Source of the DNA: Clostridium muellerianum
GTDB lineage: Bacteria; Bacillota; Clostridia; Clostridiales; Clostridiaceae
DNA: 64,000 bases
Direction of reading: 5' to 3'
NCBI RefSeq assembly: GCF_012926525.1
Contig: NZ_JABBNI010000021.1
Location: 25,594 to 89,593 of the forward strand
Positions 53,723 to 63,830 of this stretch are shown piece by piece. The position numbers were made by a program, and so were the translations under genes. How positions within the stretch are numbered: position 1 is the first letter of the stretch; each line of letters starts with the position of its first letter. Below the pieces are notes generated by a model, which did not search any database, was not told where the DNA came from, and was given only the letters and a program-made list of their open reading frames with translations.

Positions 53723-54931
53723 CTATTTGCCTGCAAACTGAATTTTAACCTCTGTTTTGTCAGAAAGAGGCTTTGATGTATTACTTACAATTCCATAACT
53801 ATCTTTTGTCTCATCATTACTTTGTGAAGACTTAATAGAACAATTCTGGTCATCATAAGCATTTACCTGTACAAAAACTTTTTCTACATAAAATTCACTA
53901 CCTAAAGCTCCACTTCTTTGCTTCACCAAAAATATATAAGATTTTCCCTGATCTTCATTTAGACAACTTTTAGGTATAACATTATTATATTTTTTTGTAC
54001 CTTCTGCTGTGTTTATTGTAACCTTATCTCCCTGCTTCATATCTACCTCATCTTTTATGTCTGCTGAAAATTCATATTCCTCTTTTTTGTCATTGTATTT
54101 TTTTTGAGCTATATTAGAGCTTAATTTCTTATCTTTTATATTTCCACTAGAATCTTTTTCTACAGTAGGTATAAAAATATTTACTTTATCTCCTATTGAA
54201 TATTTTTCTCCCTCTTTATATGAAACTGTCCATTTAACAGAAAAATTAGTTTCACTATTTATCATTTGAAATAGTGGCATACCTTCTCCACTTACAGCTG
54301 CTGTTTCTTCATCACTTCCTGAATTTCCTCCTGAACCTTGTGAACCTATACTTACTATCTTTCCGTCTATATCTGATAAAATATTTCCATCATCAGTTAA
54401 CCCTTTGCGAATTTCTTTATACTGCATATTTTCTGTCTCTAATTCAAACTTAACTTCTTTAATTCTATCTTCATTACTTTTTGAGGTATCTTGTTCACCT
54501 GAACTAGATTTTGATTTATCGCCTTCTTTGCTTTCTGTAGGCTTTGGTGGATTTTTTAAATTTTTAAGTTCATCTTCCAGCTTCATTATTTTTGCTTTCT
54601 CTATTTTTTCCTTTAATATAATTTCATCATTATCTACTGTTGCTAATATATCTCCTTGTTTTACATCCTGATTCACTTTTACTTTTATCTCTTTAATATG
54701 CCATTCAGGTTTAGAAACAATTTTATGAGTATTTTGATATTGTACCGTTCCTTTTAAATCAAGACCTTCACCTATTGTTCCTGGTTTCATATTAACTACA
54801 TTAACTTCTGGAAGAAGCATATTTTTTATAGTTTTTGAAAAATATGTGCAAAGCACTATAATGCTAATGAAAACTATAATAAGTATTGTTATAATTTTAT
54901 TTCTCTTGTCTTTTTTAATGTCATTTTCCAT
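53723..54931 (-). CDS. HlyD/RND-type membrane fusion (adaptor) protein
   Basis: 402 residues: membrane anchor (about 12-35), lipoyl-like half (GTVQYQNTHKIVSKPEWHIKEIKVKVNQDVKQGD), coiled coil broken by a Pro/Ser/Lys-rich insert (about 105-165), second lipoyl half and beta-barrel. Such adaptors pair with MacB-type permeases to export peptides or lipids. ATG 54931 follows GGAGAG by 6 bp. Confidence 0.85.
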   Translation of the reverse strand: MENDIKKDKRNKIITILIIVFISIIVLCTYFSKTIKNMLLPEVNVVNMKPGTIGEGLDLKGTVQYQNTHKIVSKPEWHIKEIKVKVNQDVKQGDILATVDNDEIILKEKIEKAKIMKLEDELKNLKNPPKPTESKEGDKSKSSSGEQDTSKSNEDRIKEVKFELETENMQYKEIRKGLTDDGNILSDIDGKIVSIGSQGSGGNSGSDEETAAVSGEGMPLFQMINSETNFSVKWTVSYKEGEKYSIGDKVNIFIPTVEKDSSGNIKDKKLSSNIAQKKYNDKKEEYEFSADIKDEVDMKQGDKVTINTAEGTKKYNNVIPKSCLNEDQGKSYIFLVKQRSGALGSEFYVEKVFVQVNAYDDQNCSIKSSQSNDETKDSYGIVSNTSKPLSDKTEVKIQFAGK

Positions 54932-54974
54932 ATACATCTCTCCACTTCTATACATAAGACTTTCACCTTAAATT

Positions 54975-55802
54975 TTACTTTCCATCTAAGTGCTGTATAC
55001 CTTCAAGCAATTGTTTCTCTCCTTTAAGAAATATAAATATAGCTGGCATCATAAATATTACTCCACAAGCAAAAGCTAATCCTATATCTTTAGAATTAAT
55101 CTGTGATAAAAAAGTTGAAAGGGGCTGCTTGCTCTCTTCAATCAAAATCAAAGGCTGTTCTATCATGTTCCAGTTATCAACAAAGCATAATATAGCAAGG
55201 GAAACTACAGCACCCTTACATTGTGGAATAATAATTTTAAATAGTATTTCAAAATTGCTTGCTCCATCTACTTTTGCTGCTTCACATTGTTCATCTGGTA
55301 TAGCTTTCAAAAATTGTGTCATCAAGAAAACCCCAAAAGTTGAAAATATCCCTGGTAATATTACTGATGCATATGACCCTACTAAATTTAGTTTTTTCAT
55401 TATTATATAAATTGGTACAAGAGTTACTTGATAGGGCATTATCATTAATAAAATGAACATAAAAAATATAGGCTGCTTAAAAGGAAATTTCATTTTTGCA
55501 AAAGCATATGCTCCAAAAGTAGACACTACTATTTGTCCAATAACTATTGGAACAACTAATATTACAGAATTCCAAAATTTAATTAAAAAATCAGGTTTTC
55601 TAAGCAAAATCTCATAATACTGAATTAATGTAAAAGAATCTGGTATAATATGGAATTTGTAATTTTCAATTGCATTCTTTACTTCATATACACCCATAAA
55701 AGAACTTGATATCATATATACTACAGGTATTATGGCGGTTATTGAAAAAATAATTAAAATTGTATATTTAATTATTTCTACTACTTTATTTTTCTTTTCC
55801 AT
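54975..55802 (-). CDS. Carbohydrate-type ABC transporter permease (MalG-like)
   Basis: 275 residues, six membrane segments; the EAA loop EQCEAAKVDGASNFEILFKIIIPQCKGAV is intact, so it can couple to an ATPase. ATG 55802 follows GGGGGAG by 8 bp. The gap to the MalF-like gene is 13 bp. Confidence 0.92.
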   Translation of the reverse strand: MEKKNKVVEIIKYTILIIFSITAIIPVVYMISSSFMGVYEVKNAIENYKFHIIPDSFTLIQYYEILLRKPDFLIKFWNSVILVVPIVIGQIVVSTFGAYAFAKMKFPFKQPIFFMFILLMIMPYQVTLVPIYIIMKKLNLVGSYASVILPGIFSTFGVFLMTQFLKAIPDEQCEAAKVDGASNFEILFKIIIPQCKGAVVSLAILCFVDNWNMIEQPLILIEESKQPLSTFLSQINSKDIGLAFACGVIFMMPAIFIFLKGEKQLLEGIQHLDGK

Positions 55803-55815
55803 AATTAAACTCCCC

Positions 55816-56670
55816 CTATACCTCATATTTCTTTTGAAGCTTAAATAAAGAATAAACTAAAACTGCCACAAGAATAAACACTATAACTGATGCCGTTGAC
55901 AATCTTTGATAGTTTAAATTAGTAAAATTATTATTCATAAAATGCTGGAGCATATATATACTAGAGGCTGGATATTGTCCTGAAAGTAAATAAGCTTCTC
56001 TGTATACTCTTAGTGAATTTATTATTGAAATTATAAAAACAAAGAATATTGTAGGCATAATTAAAGGTAAAGTTATTCTAAAAAACATACTCACTTTTCC
56101 ACATCCATCTATAGAAGCTGCTTCATAATACTCTTTAGGTACATTGTTCAATCCTGCAAGAAATATTATCATGTTGTATCCACAATTTTTCCATATGTAT
56201 AACAAAATCAGTATATAAAAAGACCAATTTGTTTTAAGCCAATCAGGCCCCATTATTCCAAACTTTAAAAGCATTCCATTAAATACACCAGTTTGTCCAA
56301 AAAATATCTGCCATACTAGTACTACTGAGGCTAGTGGTATTATTAAGGGAAATGTAAGCACTGTCCTAAAAAAAGATCCCTTTTTTATCTTACTGTTTAA
56401 AATAAGAGTAATCCCTAAAGATATTATCATAACCGCCGGTACACTTACTACATTAAAAATCAATGTATTTTTAAAAGCTAACATAAATGCATCATTATGG
56501 AATAAATCTACAAAGTTCTGAAATCCTACATATTCTACATCTCCTACTCCCTGAGTAAAACAATAAAATAAGCTTATTATAAAAGGAATACAAAAAAATA
56601 AAAGAAATCCTATTATAGAAGGAGACGCAAAAATATATGCTGTAATACTTTCTCTTTTCCTTAAATTCAT
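55816..56670 (-). CDS. Carbohydrate-type ABC transporter permease (MalF-like)
   Basis: 284 residues, six membrane segments and the EAA loop KEYYEAASIDGCGKVSMFFRITLPLIMPT. ATG 56670 follows GGAAAGG by 8 bp. First gene of the operon MalF-MalG-HlyD-MacB, with promoter 56701-56733 only 24 nt from the likely transcript start. Confidence 0.92.
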   Translation of the reverse strand: MNLRKRESITAYIFASPSIIGFLLFFCIPFIISLFYCFTQGVGDVEYVGFQNFVDLFHNDAFMLAFKNTLIFNVVSVPAVMIISLGITLILNSKIKKGSFFRTVLTFPLIIPLASVVLVWQIFFGQTGVFNGMLLKFGIMGPDWLKTNWSFYILILLYIWKNCGYNMIIFLAGLNNVPKEYYEAASIDGCGKVSMFFRITLPLIMPTIFFVFIISIINSLRVYREAYLLSGQYPASSIYMLQHFMNNNFTNLNYQRLSTASVIVFILVAVLVYSLFKLQKKYEV

Positions 56671-56700
56671 AAATTCCATCCTTTCCTCTTTTTAAGTCTA

Positions 56701-56733
56701 ATTTTATCAAAGTTAATGTTAAGATAACATTAA
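56701..56733 (-). promoter_or_regulatory. Response-regulator promoter A (permease/adaptor operon)
   Basis: A perfect palindrome at 56713-56733 (9-bp arms TTAATGTTA and TAACATTAA around AGA), then 3 bp, then the minus-strand extended -10 TGATAAAAT (56701-56709). No -35 box: activator-dependent. Also readable as two 11-bp direct repeats GTTAAGATAAC/ATTAAGGTACT, as OmpR-type proteins bind. Confidence 0.88.
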
Positions 56734-57217
56734 GGTACTATTATACATATCTCATTATCTAAAACACATCATATTAAAAAGAATTCTTTTCGTGGATTAT
56801 GTTTTGAAGTTATCCTCATAATTGTATTTAATTACAAAACCTCTTTATATCCATAATAATGCAGTATAGGAACTATTTCTTCAAAATTTTCTAATTAAAC
56901 CTTAAAGAATTATCAGGTGATTCTTAAATTCAGGTGAAATTTACTTATAAGGAATACTACCTCATCTAAACTTAAAAAAAACCTATCCTGCATCCAGCAA
57001 TGGTTGTACCATACTTTGATAGCCATTTTCATCCAGTCCCATCAGAGTATTATCAATGGTACTAGTAGGATAACATAATGCTTAGTCATATAAAAAAATA
57101 ACAAGTAAAATTACTAGTTATATTTTTGTACATATAAAAAACACCTTCTGTTTGCATTAATATGAACAAAATACACTAGATAACTTTACTAGTTATTTTT
57201 GAGTATTATCTTTTAAA
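56734..57217. other. Intergenic region with a small unassigned coding remnant
   Basis: At about 56985-57085 the minus strand reads as 30 open codons of higher G+C (YPTSTIDNTLMGLDENGYQS, VQPLLDAG-stop) which I cannot assign. TTACTAGTTAT occurs twice (57112 and 57187). Nothing else. Confidence 0.35.
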
Positions 57218-57763
57218 CTATTTGTTAAATGTAAATATAATTATAGTTTTAGCTATAATACTATCTTCTTGTTTTTCACTACTTACACGAACGAATGTAT
57301 CACGTTTAACATCATCCAAGCTTCCAGTTTTATCAATGTGGCTCTCCCCTCCACCTATAATATTACGTAGTATAACTTTTGTATCTTTATTAAGTTTAAT
57401 TACTTCTTTAGCATTAGGATCATTTTCTGCATTTGGAATATCTTTTGTAATACCATCTTTTTGAATAGTTTTTAAAATTATTATCTTATCTCCAGTCCTT
57501 TCTTTAATAAAACCTTTTAAATCTGAGTTATTTTCAGTTACACTTGTTTTAGATTCATTATCTTTCTCTTTCTTTTTATCTACTTTATTTACATTATTAC
57601 TATCTGTATCTTTAGTATTTTCTACTGTTTTTTTCTCATTATTTGTGTTAATACTAGCTTTATTGTTGCTCTTCATTTTTACAACTACATACCCAATTGT
57701 AACAGCTAAAGCAATAATTACAATTGTAGTTATTATTTTATTTACATTATACTTAGATTTCAT
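57218..57763 (-). CDS. Hypothetical membrane-anchored protein
   Basis: 181 residues: membrane segment (about 10-29), a Lys/Asn/Thr/Glu-rich spacer (30-80) and a small beta domain (82-181: GFIKERTGDKIIILKTI, TKVILRNI, DSIIAKTIIIFTF) resembling DUF5666-like OB folds. It follows the binding protein by 14 bp. A decayed copy of its end lies at 63625. Role unknown; perhaps a lid or chaperone of the transporter. Confidence 0.7.
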   Translation of the reverse strand: MKSKYNVNKIITTIVIIALAVTIGYVVVKMKSNNKASINTNNEKKTVENTKDTDSNNVNKVDKKKEKDNESKTSVTENNSDLKGFIKERTGDKIIILKTIQKDGITKDIPNAENDPNAKEVIKLNKDTKVILRNIIGGGESHIDKTGSLDDVKRDTFVRVSSEKQEDSIIAKTIIIFTFNK

Positions 57764-57777
57764 GTTCCTATACCTCT

Positions 57778-59169
57778 TTATTCATTAATATACAGCTTCA
57801 CTTTATTTTCTAACACTTTTACTGCACTTTCATAAGATTCCTTATCCTGAAAATATGGCTTTAAACATTCTTTCATTAAATTTTCAATTGTATAATCTGT
57901 AATAACAGCTTTTTCTACTTTGTTTGTTATTTTGTTATAATATCTTTCAAAGTTTTGTGATAATTTCTGATTTATTATTTTAGTTGATGTATAATCATCT
58001 TGACTTTTTCCAACTTCTTTTGATATATATTGCTTCTTTATATTTTCTGCTGCTTTTTTATTAACTGGCATGCATTGTATTCTTAAATTCTCCTCTGGTG
58101 ACTGTATTTTTTCACTTAAAGCAATTTTTATAAAATTATATGCAGCATTTTTATTTTTGGTCTTTTTACTTATTGCCATAGAATGCCCTACAATTGCATT
58201 TACTGTATCCTTTTCTTTATAAGCTGGGAAATTATTTATAACTGGTTCCTCTTTTGTACTACCATTTATCACACTTTCTAAAGATAATAATTGACCTGCT
58301 ATAAACATTTTATCTCCTGAAAATAATGTATTTCCATTTTTCAGCCCATTTATTCCTTCATTTCCTTCATAACCTTGCATATCTTCTTCTTTTTTTGATG
58401 TCTTATATATCTTTTTATAATTTTCTATTATTTCCTTAAACTCCGGTTTATCAAAATGTACTTTTTTATTTTCATAATCAATAAAATCAATACCACTACT
58501 TGCTAAAAAATCAGTTATTCTTATAGGTGCAGGAAATAAAATTTTATTTTTATCTCCATTTATTGAAGCAATATATGGTTCTATTGCTTTTATAAAATCA
58601 TTTTGAGAACAATTTTCTTTTAAATTAATATTGTTATTCTTTAATAGTTGTACTGTAGTTGCATACTGCATTACATAATAATTTAATGGCATTAATGTTA
58701 ACTTTCCTTTGTACATTCCTGCATTTATAACTGTAGCATTATAATCTTCCTTCTTAAAATCCTTATCATTTTCTATAAAAGGTTTCAAATCTTCAAGCAT
58801 AAGTGATTTTTGAAGCTTTTTTGCATTAATAATGTCCAAATATAATATATCTGGTCCTTCCCCTGATAAAGTATCATTAAGTATTTTTTTACAATATCCG
58901 TCAAATCCTCCATCTTTATTTATATCAAACATTACTTTTTCAATTTTAATTTGTGGGTACTTTGATTTAAATTCACTTATAGTAGATTGAAGGATATGAT
59001 CATTTATTTCTCCATTATATGCTAAAATATAAATTTTTAAAGGATTTGAATTATTCATATTATTGCTAGTATTTAAACCTTTTTTATTAATCATTGGATA
59101 TATTCCTATTATTGCAATAATTGTTACAATTATCGCAATAGTTATAATTTTATTTCTTTTCATTATCAT
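57778..59169 (-). CDS. Extracellular solute-binding protein of an ABC transporter
   Basis: 463 residues, family 1 binding fold: N-terminal hydrophobic anchor (about 7-26, no lipobox Cys), then LKIYILAYNGEINDHILQST, GEGPDILYLDI and NAIVGHSMAISKKTKNKNAAYNFIKIAL. AAAGG before ATG 59169 (or 59163). Own promoter B with the palindrome 190 bp upstream. Ligand unknown; the fold is typical for sugars or peptides. Confidence 0.88.
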   Translation of the reverse strand: MIMKRNKIITIAIIVTIIAIIGIYPMINKKGLNTSNNMNNSNPLKIYILAYNGEINDHILQSTISEFKSKYPQIKIEKVMFDINKDGGFDGYCKKILNDTLSGEGPDILYLDIINAKKLQKSLMLEDLKPFIENDKDFKKEDYNATVINAGMYKGKLTLMPLNYYVMQYATTVQLLKNNNINLKENCSQNDFIKAIEPYIASINGDKNKILFPAPIRITDFLASSGIDFIDYENKKVHFDKPEFKEIIENYKKIYKTSKKEEDMQGYEGNEGINGLKNGNTLFSGDKMFIAGQLLSLESVINGSTKEEPVINNFPAYKEKDTVNAIVGHSMAISKKTKNKNAAYNFIKIALSEKIQSPEENLRIQCMPVNKKAAENIKKQYISKEVGKSQDDYTSTKIINQKLSQNFERYYNKITNKVEKAVITDYTIENLMKECLKPYFQDKESYESAVKVLENKVKLYINE

Positions 59170-59346
59170 TCAGTTTTCCTTTCCTTTCTTACAACTATTA
59201 TTAAATGAAATAATTAATGGCTAAAAGAGCAAGTATACCCGAGCTCTTTTAAGTACTGTAATAATGAGATATAATGATCTTGATTTTGGACATATAAAAA
59301 TAGTTGTTTAAAAATATACTAAATATTTTCACATTCTTTAAATCTG

Positions 59347-59379
59347 ATTCTATCAAAATTAATGTTAAGATAACATTAA
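59347..59379 (-). promoter_or_regulatory. Response-regulator promoter B (binding protein)
   Basis: Same arms around AGA at 59359-59379, 3 bp, extended -10 TGATAGAAT (59347-59355). The direct repeat GTTAAGATAAC/ATTAAGATAAC is perfect except the first base. Flanks (TATCAAA) also match promoter A. Confidence 0.88.
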
Positions 59380-59424
59380 GATAACTATCACAAAGAGGTA
59401 ATCTATACCCTGTAAGATAGACAC

Positions 59425-59472
59425 AAACAGGCTGTCCATCTAGAAGCTAAGCTCTAGGTGGACAGCCTGTTT
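59425..59472. terminator. Strong hairpin between the ATPase gene and promoter B
   Basis: 19-bp stem AAACAGGCTGTCCATCTAG with its complement (one G-U), 10-base loop, T-run TTTTATT on the plus strand. It insulates promoter B from ATPase readthrough. The 59480-59635 stretch shows nothing else. Confidence 0.7.
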
Positions 59473-59635
59473 TATTGTGTACTCGGCAAAGGGTACAGTT
59501 TATTACAAGTATAGGTTCAAACTTAATTAAAAATCCATATTACTGTTTATTTTCTTCCTAATATAAAAAGTATACTAATAAATATAAAAATTTCTTTAAA
59601 ATTTTTGAAATCACTCACTAGAAACCTCATACTAT

Positions 59636-60745
59636 TTAAACTATAACTTGTTCTGTTTCTTTATCAAATACATGTATTTTAAATGCATTCATAGCAACTT
59701 CTATTTTATCACCATTTTTAGCCTTTGAAGTACCTGTAACTCTCACTGTAATACTAGAACTCTCCTTTTTTAAATAAAGATATGTTTCTGCTCCCATATG
59801 CTCTGTTACTTCCACATAAGCAGTTATTATATGTTCTTTATTTCTAGTTATAAATTCTTCATCATCATCCAAATCTTCTGGTCTTATGCCCATTATAACA
59901 TTTTTCCCAACATATCCTTGTTTCTTAACTATACCACCTTTATCTTTTGGCAGAGATAATACCTCTTCCTGAAATGATAAACAGACTTTTCCTTCTTTTT
60001 CAATAACTTCAGCATCAATAAAATTCATTTGAGGACTTCCTATGAAGCTTGCTACAAATACATTAACTGGCTTATTGTAAATATTTTGAGGCGTATCAAC
60101 TTGTTGAATTATTCCTTCCTTCATAACAACTATCCTTGTTCCTAAAGTCATAGCTTCTGTTTGATCATGTGTAACATATATAAATGTAGTTTGCGTTCTT
60201 TTATGTATCTTTGCTATTTCTCTTCTCATTTGAACTCTCAATTTAGCATCAAGATTTGATAACGGTTCATCTAATAAAAAGACTTTAGGATTTCTTACTA
60301 TAGCCCTACCCATAGCAACCCTCTGCCTTTGACCTCCTGATAAAGCTTTTGGCTTCCTATCTAACAAGTGATCTATCCCCAATACTTTAGCTGCTTCTGT
60401 AACCTGTTTTTTTATAGTATCTTTAGGCACTTTTCTTAATTTTAGTCCAAATGCCATATTATCAAATACTGTCATATGAGGATATAGGGCATAATTCTGA
60501 AAAACCATAGCTATATCCCTATCTTTAGGTGACACTTCATTAATTAAAGTATCTCCTATATATAACTCTCCTTGTGATATTTCTTCAAGCCCAGCTATCA
60601 TTCGTAATGTAGTAGATTTTCCACATCCTGAAGGTCCAACAAATACTATAAATTCTTTATCTTCTATTTCTAAATTAAAATCTTTAACTGCCGTAACATT
60701 TGCTGGATATACTTTGTAAACATGCCTTAATGATAAACCTGCCAT
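59636..60745 (-). CDS. MsmX/UgpC-type ABC transporter ATPase
   Basis: 369 residues: Walker [10 protein letters not shown] (37-45), signature LSGGQ (135-139), Walker B VFLLDEP (155-161) and a C-terminal TOBE/OB regulatory domain (GIRPEDL). It can energise several carbohydrate importers. It is not in the operon of the permeases but shares the region. GGGAGG before ATG 60745. Confidence 0.93.
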   Translation of the reverse strand: MAGLSLRHVYKVYPANVTAVKDFNLEIEDKEFIVFVGPSGCGKSTTLRMIAGLEEISQGELYIGDTLINEVSPKDRDIAMVFQNYALYPHMTVFDNMAFGLKLRKVPKDTIKKQVTEAAKVLGIDHLLDRKPKALSGGQRQRVAMGRAIVRNPKVFLLDEPLSNLDAKLRVQMRREIAKIHKRTQTTFIYVTHDQTEAMTLGTRIVVMKEGIIQQVDTPQNIYNKPVNVFVASFIGSPQMNFIDAEVIEKEGKVCLSFQEEVLSLPKDKGGIVKKQGYVGKNVIMGIRPEDLDDDEEFITRNKEHIITAYVEVTEHMGAETYLYLKKESSSITVRVTGTSKAKNGDKIEVAMNAFKIHVFDKETEQVIV

Positions 60746-61098
60746 TTAATTTTCCTCCCAAATATAATTTAATTATTGACAAGTTGATTTTAACTCGGTT
60801 TGAAAATATTATCTATTCTCAAAACAAACAAAATTTTACAAGATAATTTGTAGGATACTACATATTTTATTGTAAAATCTGCTCCATATGTCTGAATTCC
60901 ATAAAATCCTTTACCAGATTTTCATTCCATTATAACCAACTTTGTTTCAAATATTTCATTATCAAATCTTCATTAGTAGTTATAGCCAGACTAACCTCAT
61001 CATCTGCAACCTTATTAATTCTCGACCCAAAAGATAACTTTTCTGTCATGCAAAATTGTTATCCAAGAATTATACTTATTCTATAAAATTCATTCCTG
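60746..61098. other. Intergenic region, possible tiny ORF
   Basis: A 39-codon minus-strand frame (60930-61049, starting MTEKLSFGSRINKVADDEVS) has protein-like composition but no ribosome site or known family. No clear promoter for the ATPase gene was found. Confidence 0.3.
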
Positions 61099-62604
61099 TT
61101 AATTTTTGGGAAACATCAATAAAAACTTGCTATATTCGCCTTTTTTGCTTTCTAGAAATATTGTGCCCTTATGTAATGACATTACATGCTTAATATATGC
61201 AAGTCCAATTCCTGTGCTTACTTTACTGTTAGTTCCATAATAAGGAGTAAATATTCGATTTAATTTAGTTTCATCTATTCCTATACCATTATCATAAATT
61301 GTAACATTAATATTTTTATCATCCTCTGATACATAAATATTTATTTCATTAATTTCTTTATTTCTGTCAACAAATTTTATTGCATTACCAATAAGATTTT
61401 CAATACATCTTTCTATCCAAATTTCTTTTCCTTTGATTAATCCTACACCATCTTCTGGTAACTCAAGATTTATATTGTTAAAAACGCCAGCATAATTGTC
61501 AACTGCCTCAGCACATATTAAAGCTATATCAACCAATTCATTATTATTAGATAGCTGAGGCGTTGACATAGCTAAAATATCATTAATAATTCCTGTTAGC
61601 CTATCAATATACGATGTAATCTTATCTGTTTCCTCTCCTACCTCAAGCTTAGCCCTTAAAACAGCTAAAGAATTTCTAAGTTCATGGGATGCATAAGAAT
61701 TCAATCTTCTCAAATCTTCGTACGAAGTCTTTATTTTTCCTAGTGCTTCATTATAAGCATTAGTAAGTTCATATATTTCATCCTTAGTCTTTGGCAATTC
61801 AATAAATTTTATATCCTTAAATTCTCCCTGCTCTTTAACTTTCCTGGTAAATTCCATTAATGGTTTTAATGCAAACTTAGCATATCTTCCACTAAAAATA
61901 AAGTTTATTAATACAATTATAATAATCATTATTAGAATAATATAATTAAATCTATTGTATATGTTATTCATAAAAATATGTTCAAATTGTGATGTAGTTA
62001 TAGCTAAAACATTATTCTTAGTATTCTGATTTTTAATTTGATTATTAAGTGTGCTGGATAAACTGTTATTTTTATTTATAATTTCATATAAACTAGGAAA
62101 AGATAGGTTATCATTATGCAAAAGTTTATTTGATTCACTATTTACAGTTGAAGCTCCATTTTTTTTAACTTCTCCAATTATACTTGTTTTTTTAGGAGTT
62201 TCTTTCTGATCAAATTTATATGCTATACTAGCATAACATCTAGAGTACGATGGATATTCTAATATTACTATTCCGTTACTATTAGGGATGTCTTCCATTA
62301 CATAGATATCTGATTTTTCTGTATCTGTTTTAATTTTATATGATGGTTTACTATTTTTATATGCTGTTTTGTCTGTTGTTACATAATACTTACTTTTATC
62401 ATAAATTTCACTTATCATATTTTCAAAACTATTGTTTTTATAACTTTCATCTAAAATTTGTTTGTTCAAATTAAGATTTTTCATTATAGGCTGTTTTTGA
62501 ACATTTATTTTTAACAAATAATATGAAAGAGTTGCAACCAAAATAATTAAAAATATAGTGAGTAAGCTATATAATAATGCTATTCTATTTTTTATTTTAA
62601 GCAT
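61099..62604 (-). CDS. Sensor histidine kinase
   Basis: 501 residues: membrane segments at about 8-31 and 219-238 around a 190-residue extracytoplasmic sensor, HAMP (240-295), phospho-acceptor H307 in SYASHELRNSLAVL, N box ENLIGNAIKF, G boxes DNGIGID and STGIGLAY. Overlaps the response regulator by 13 bp. It is the likely sensor for the transporter regulon. Confidence 0.93.
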   Translation of the reverse strand: MLKIKNRIALLYSLLTIFLIILVATLSYYLLKINVQKQPIMKNLNLNKQILDESYKNNSFENMISEIYDKSKYYVTTDKTAYKNSKPSYKIKTDTEKSDIYVMEDIPNSNGIVILEYPSYSRCYASIAYKFDQKETPKKTSIIGEVKKNGASTVNSESNKLLHNDNLSFPSLYEIINKNNSLSSTLNNQIKNQNTKNNVLAITTSQFEHIFMNNIYNRFNYIILIMIIIIVLINFIFSGRYAKFALKPLMEFTRKVKEQGEFKDIKFIELPKTKDEIYELTNAYNEALGKIKTSYEDLRRLNSYASHELRNSLAVLRAKLEVGEETDKITSYIDRLTGIINDILAMSTPQLSNNNELVDIALICAEAVDNYAGVFNNINLELPEDGVGLIKGKEIWIERCIENLIGNAIKFVDRNKEINEINIYVSEDDKNINVTIYDNGIGIDETKLNRIFTPYYGTNSKVSTGIGLAYIKHVMSLHKGTIFLESKKGEYSKFLLMFPKN

Positions 62605-63263
62605 ATTCTATATCCCTTTCCTTTTAATGTTTCAATTAAACTTTTTCCATTGCTTTCTCTAAGCTTTCTTCTCAAATTAGTAATATGTACTCTAACAACA
62701 TTAGAAAATTGCTTAGAATCATCTGCCCATACATGTTCAATAATTTCTTCTGATGAAATTATATTAGGATAACTATATGATAATAATTCCAATATATCAT
62801 ATTCCCTTGCAGTTAGCTTAATCAATTTTTCATTCATCTTTACTATCTTACTTTTAGTATCCACATATAAATTTCCCATTGTTATTATATTAGATGTTTT
62901 ATTATAATTACGTCTAATTAAAGCATGTAATCTTGCCCTTAATTCTTTAAATTCAAAAGGCTTGCCTAAATAGTCATCCGCTCCACTATCTAGTCCTAAT
63001 ACTTTATCATCAGTATCCGTCCTAGCTGTCAGCATTAATATGGGTATATCAATAGATTTTTTTCTTATAGTTCTGCAAACAGCAATTCCATCTATTTGTG
63101 GTAAATTAATATCCAAAATAACAGCATCATATTCATTAATATCTACTTTATATAATCCCTCTTTTCCATCATAAGCTAAATCACAGTTATAATCATATTT
63201 TTTTAGTCCTCTTTCAAGTAATTCACATAAATCTTTATCATCTTCTATAATCAATAAGTTCAT
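62592..63263 (-). CDS. OmpR/PhoB-family response regulator
   Basis: 223 residues: receiver with D51 (AVILDINLP) and KPFEFKELRARL, winged helix LTAREYDILELLSY and GKGYRICLK. AAGGTGA before ATG 63263. Its own promoter carries the same palindrome as two transporter promoters, so autoregulation is expected. Confidence 0.95.
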   Translation of the reverse strand: MNLLIIEDDKDLCELLERGLKKYDYNCDLAYDGKEGLYKVDINEYDAVILDINLPQIDGIAVCRTIRKKSIDIPILMLTARTDTDDKVLGLDSGADDYLGKPFEFKELRARLHALIRRNYNKTSNIITMGNLYVDTKSKIVKMNEKLIKLTAREYDILELLSYSYPNIISSEEIIEHVWADDSKQFSNVVRVHITNLRRKLRESNGKSLIETLKGKGYRICLK

Positions 63264-63311
63264 TTTTAATCACCTTTTATAAAATTATTTAGTATATATA
63301 TGTACTAAATA

Positions 63312-63344
63312 ATTTTATCACATTTAACATTAAGATAATGTTAA
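63312..63344 (-). promoter_or_regulatory. Response-regulator promoter C (two-component operon)
   Basis: Perfect palindrome at 63324-63344 (9-bp arms TTAACATTA and TAATGTTAA around AGA), 3 bp, extended -10 TGATAAAAT (63312-63320). Confidence 0.88.
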
Positions 63345-63624
63345 TCTTTAAATTTCTTAATCACATGTAACAAAATTTAAAATTGATATATACTATGTTA
63401 TATATTCCAAACATTAATGACTTTAACAAAGAAATATTATTCTAAATACTGTTTTCTCTTTAGTACTTTCTACATCATTTCTATTTTATAAGCATCTTTG
63501 TTTTTCAAATTTATCCTTCCTTCCAACCACTAGAATTATATATATTTGTATAATTATAACATTATATTCATGCTTTTGTAAAAATTAAAGTAAAATACCT
63601 ATAAAATTTATTTTCTTAGCATTT

Positions 63625-63770
63625 TTAATTATATTTAAATACAACTAATTTTTTAGCTATAATAATATCTCCTTGCTTTTCTCCCCATGTAACAACATTT
63701 CCCTTTACTTTAATGTCATTAGCAATTCCTTTGCTGTCTTTACTAGTAGTATGTTTATCATTACTAATAC
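63625..63770 (-). pseudogene. Fragment resembling the end of the 57218 hypothetical gene
   Basis: Minus strand: KGNVVTWGEKQGDIIIAKKL then VVFKYN-stop at 63625, comparable to VRVSSEKQEDSIIAKTI and IFTFNK-stop of the protein at 57218. No start remains. It suggests a second, lost copy of this transporter locus. Confidence 0.65.
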
Positions 63771-63777
63771 ATTAATA

Positions 63778-63817
63778 AAGATTATGTTTATTACCTTTAC
63801 ACTATAAACATAATCTT
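63778..63817. terminator. Hairpin of unknown use
   Basis: Perfect 14-bp stem AAGATTATGTTTAT/ATAAACATAATCTT; no strong U-tract. Confidence 0.55.
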
Positions 63818-63830
63818 CATTAAATTACAT

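Noticed and set aside
59425..59472. Insertion-sequence terminal repeat
   Set aside because: A single compact hairpin with a T-run; no transposase or second end nearby, so a terminator is the simpler reading.
60930..61049. 39-codon minus-strand frame starting MTEKLSFGSRI
   Set aside because: Composition looks real but there is no ribosome site, promoter or known family; kept only as a note in the intergenic entry.
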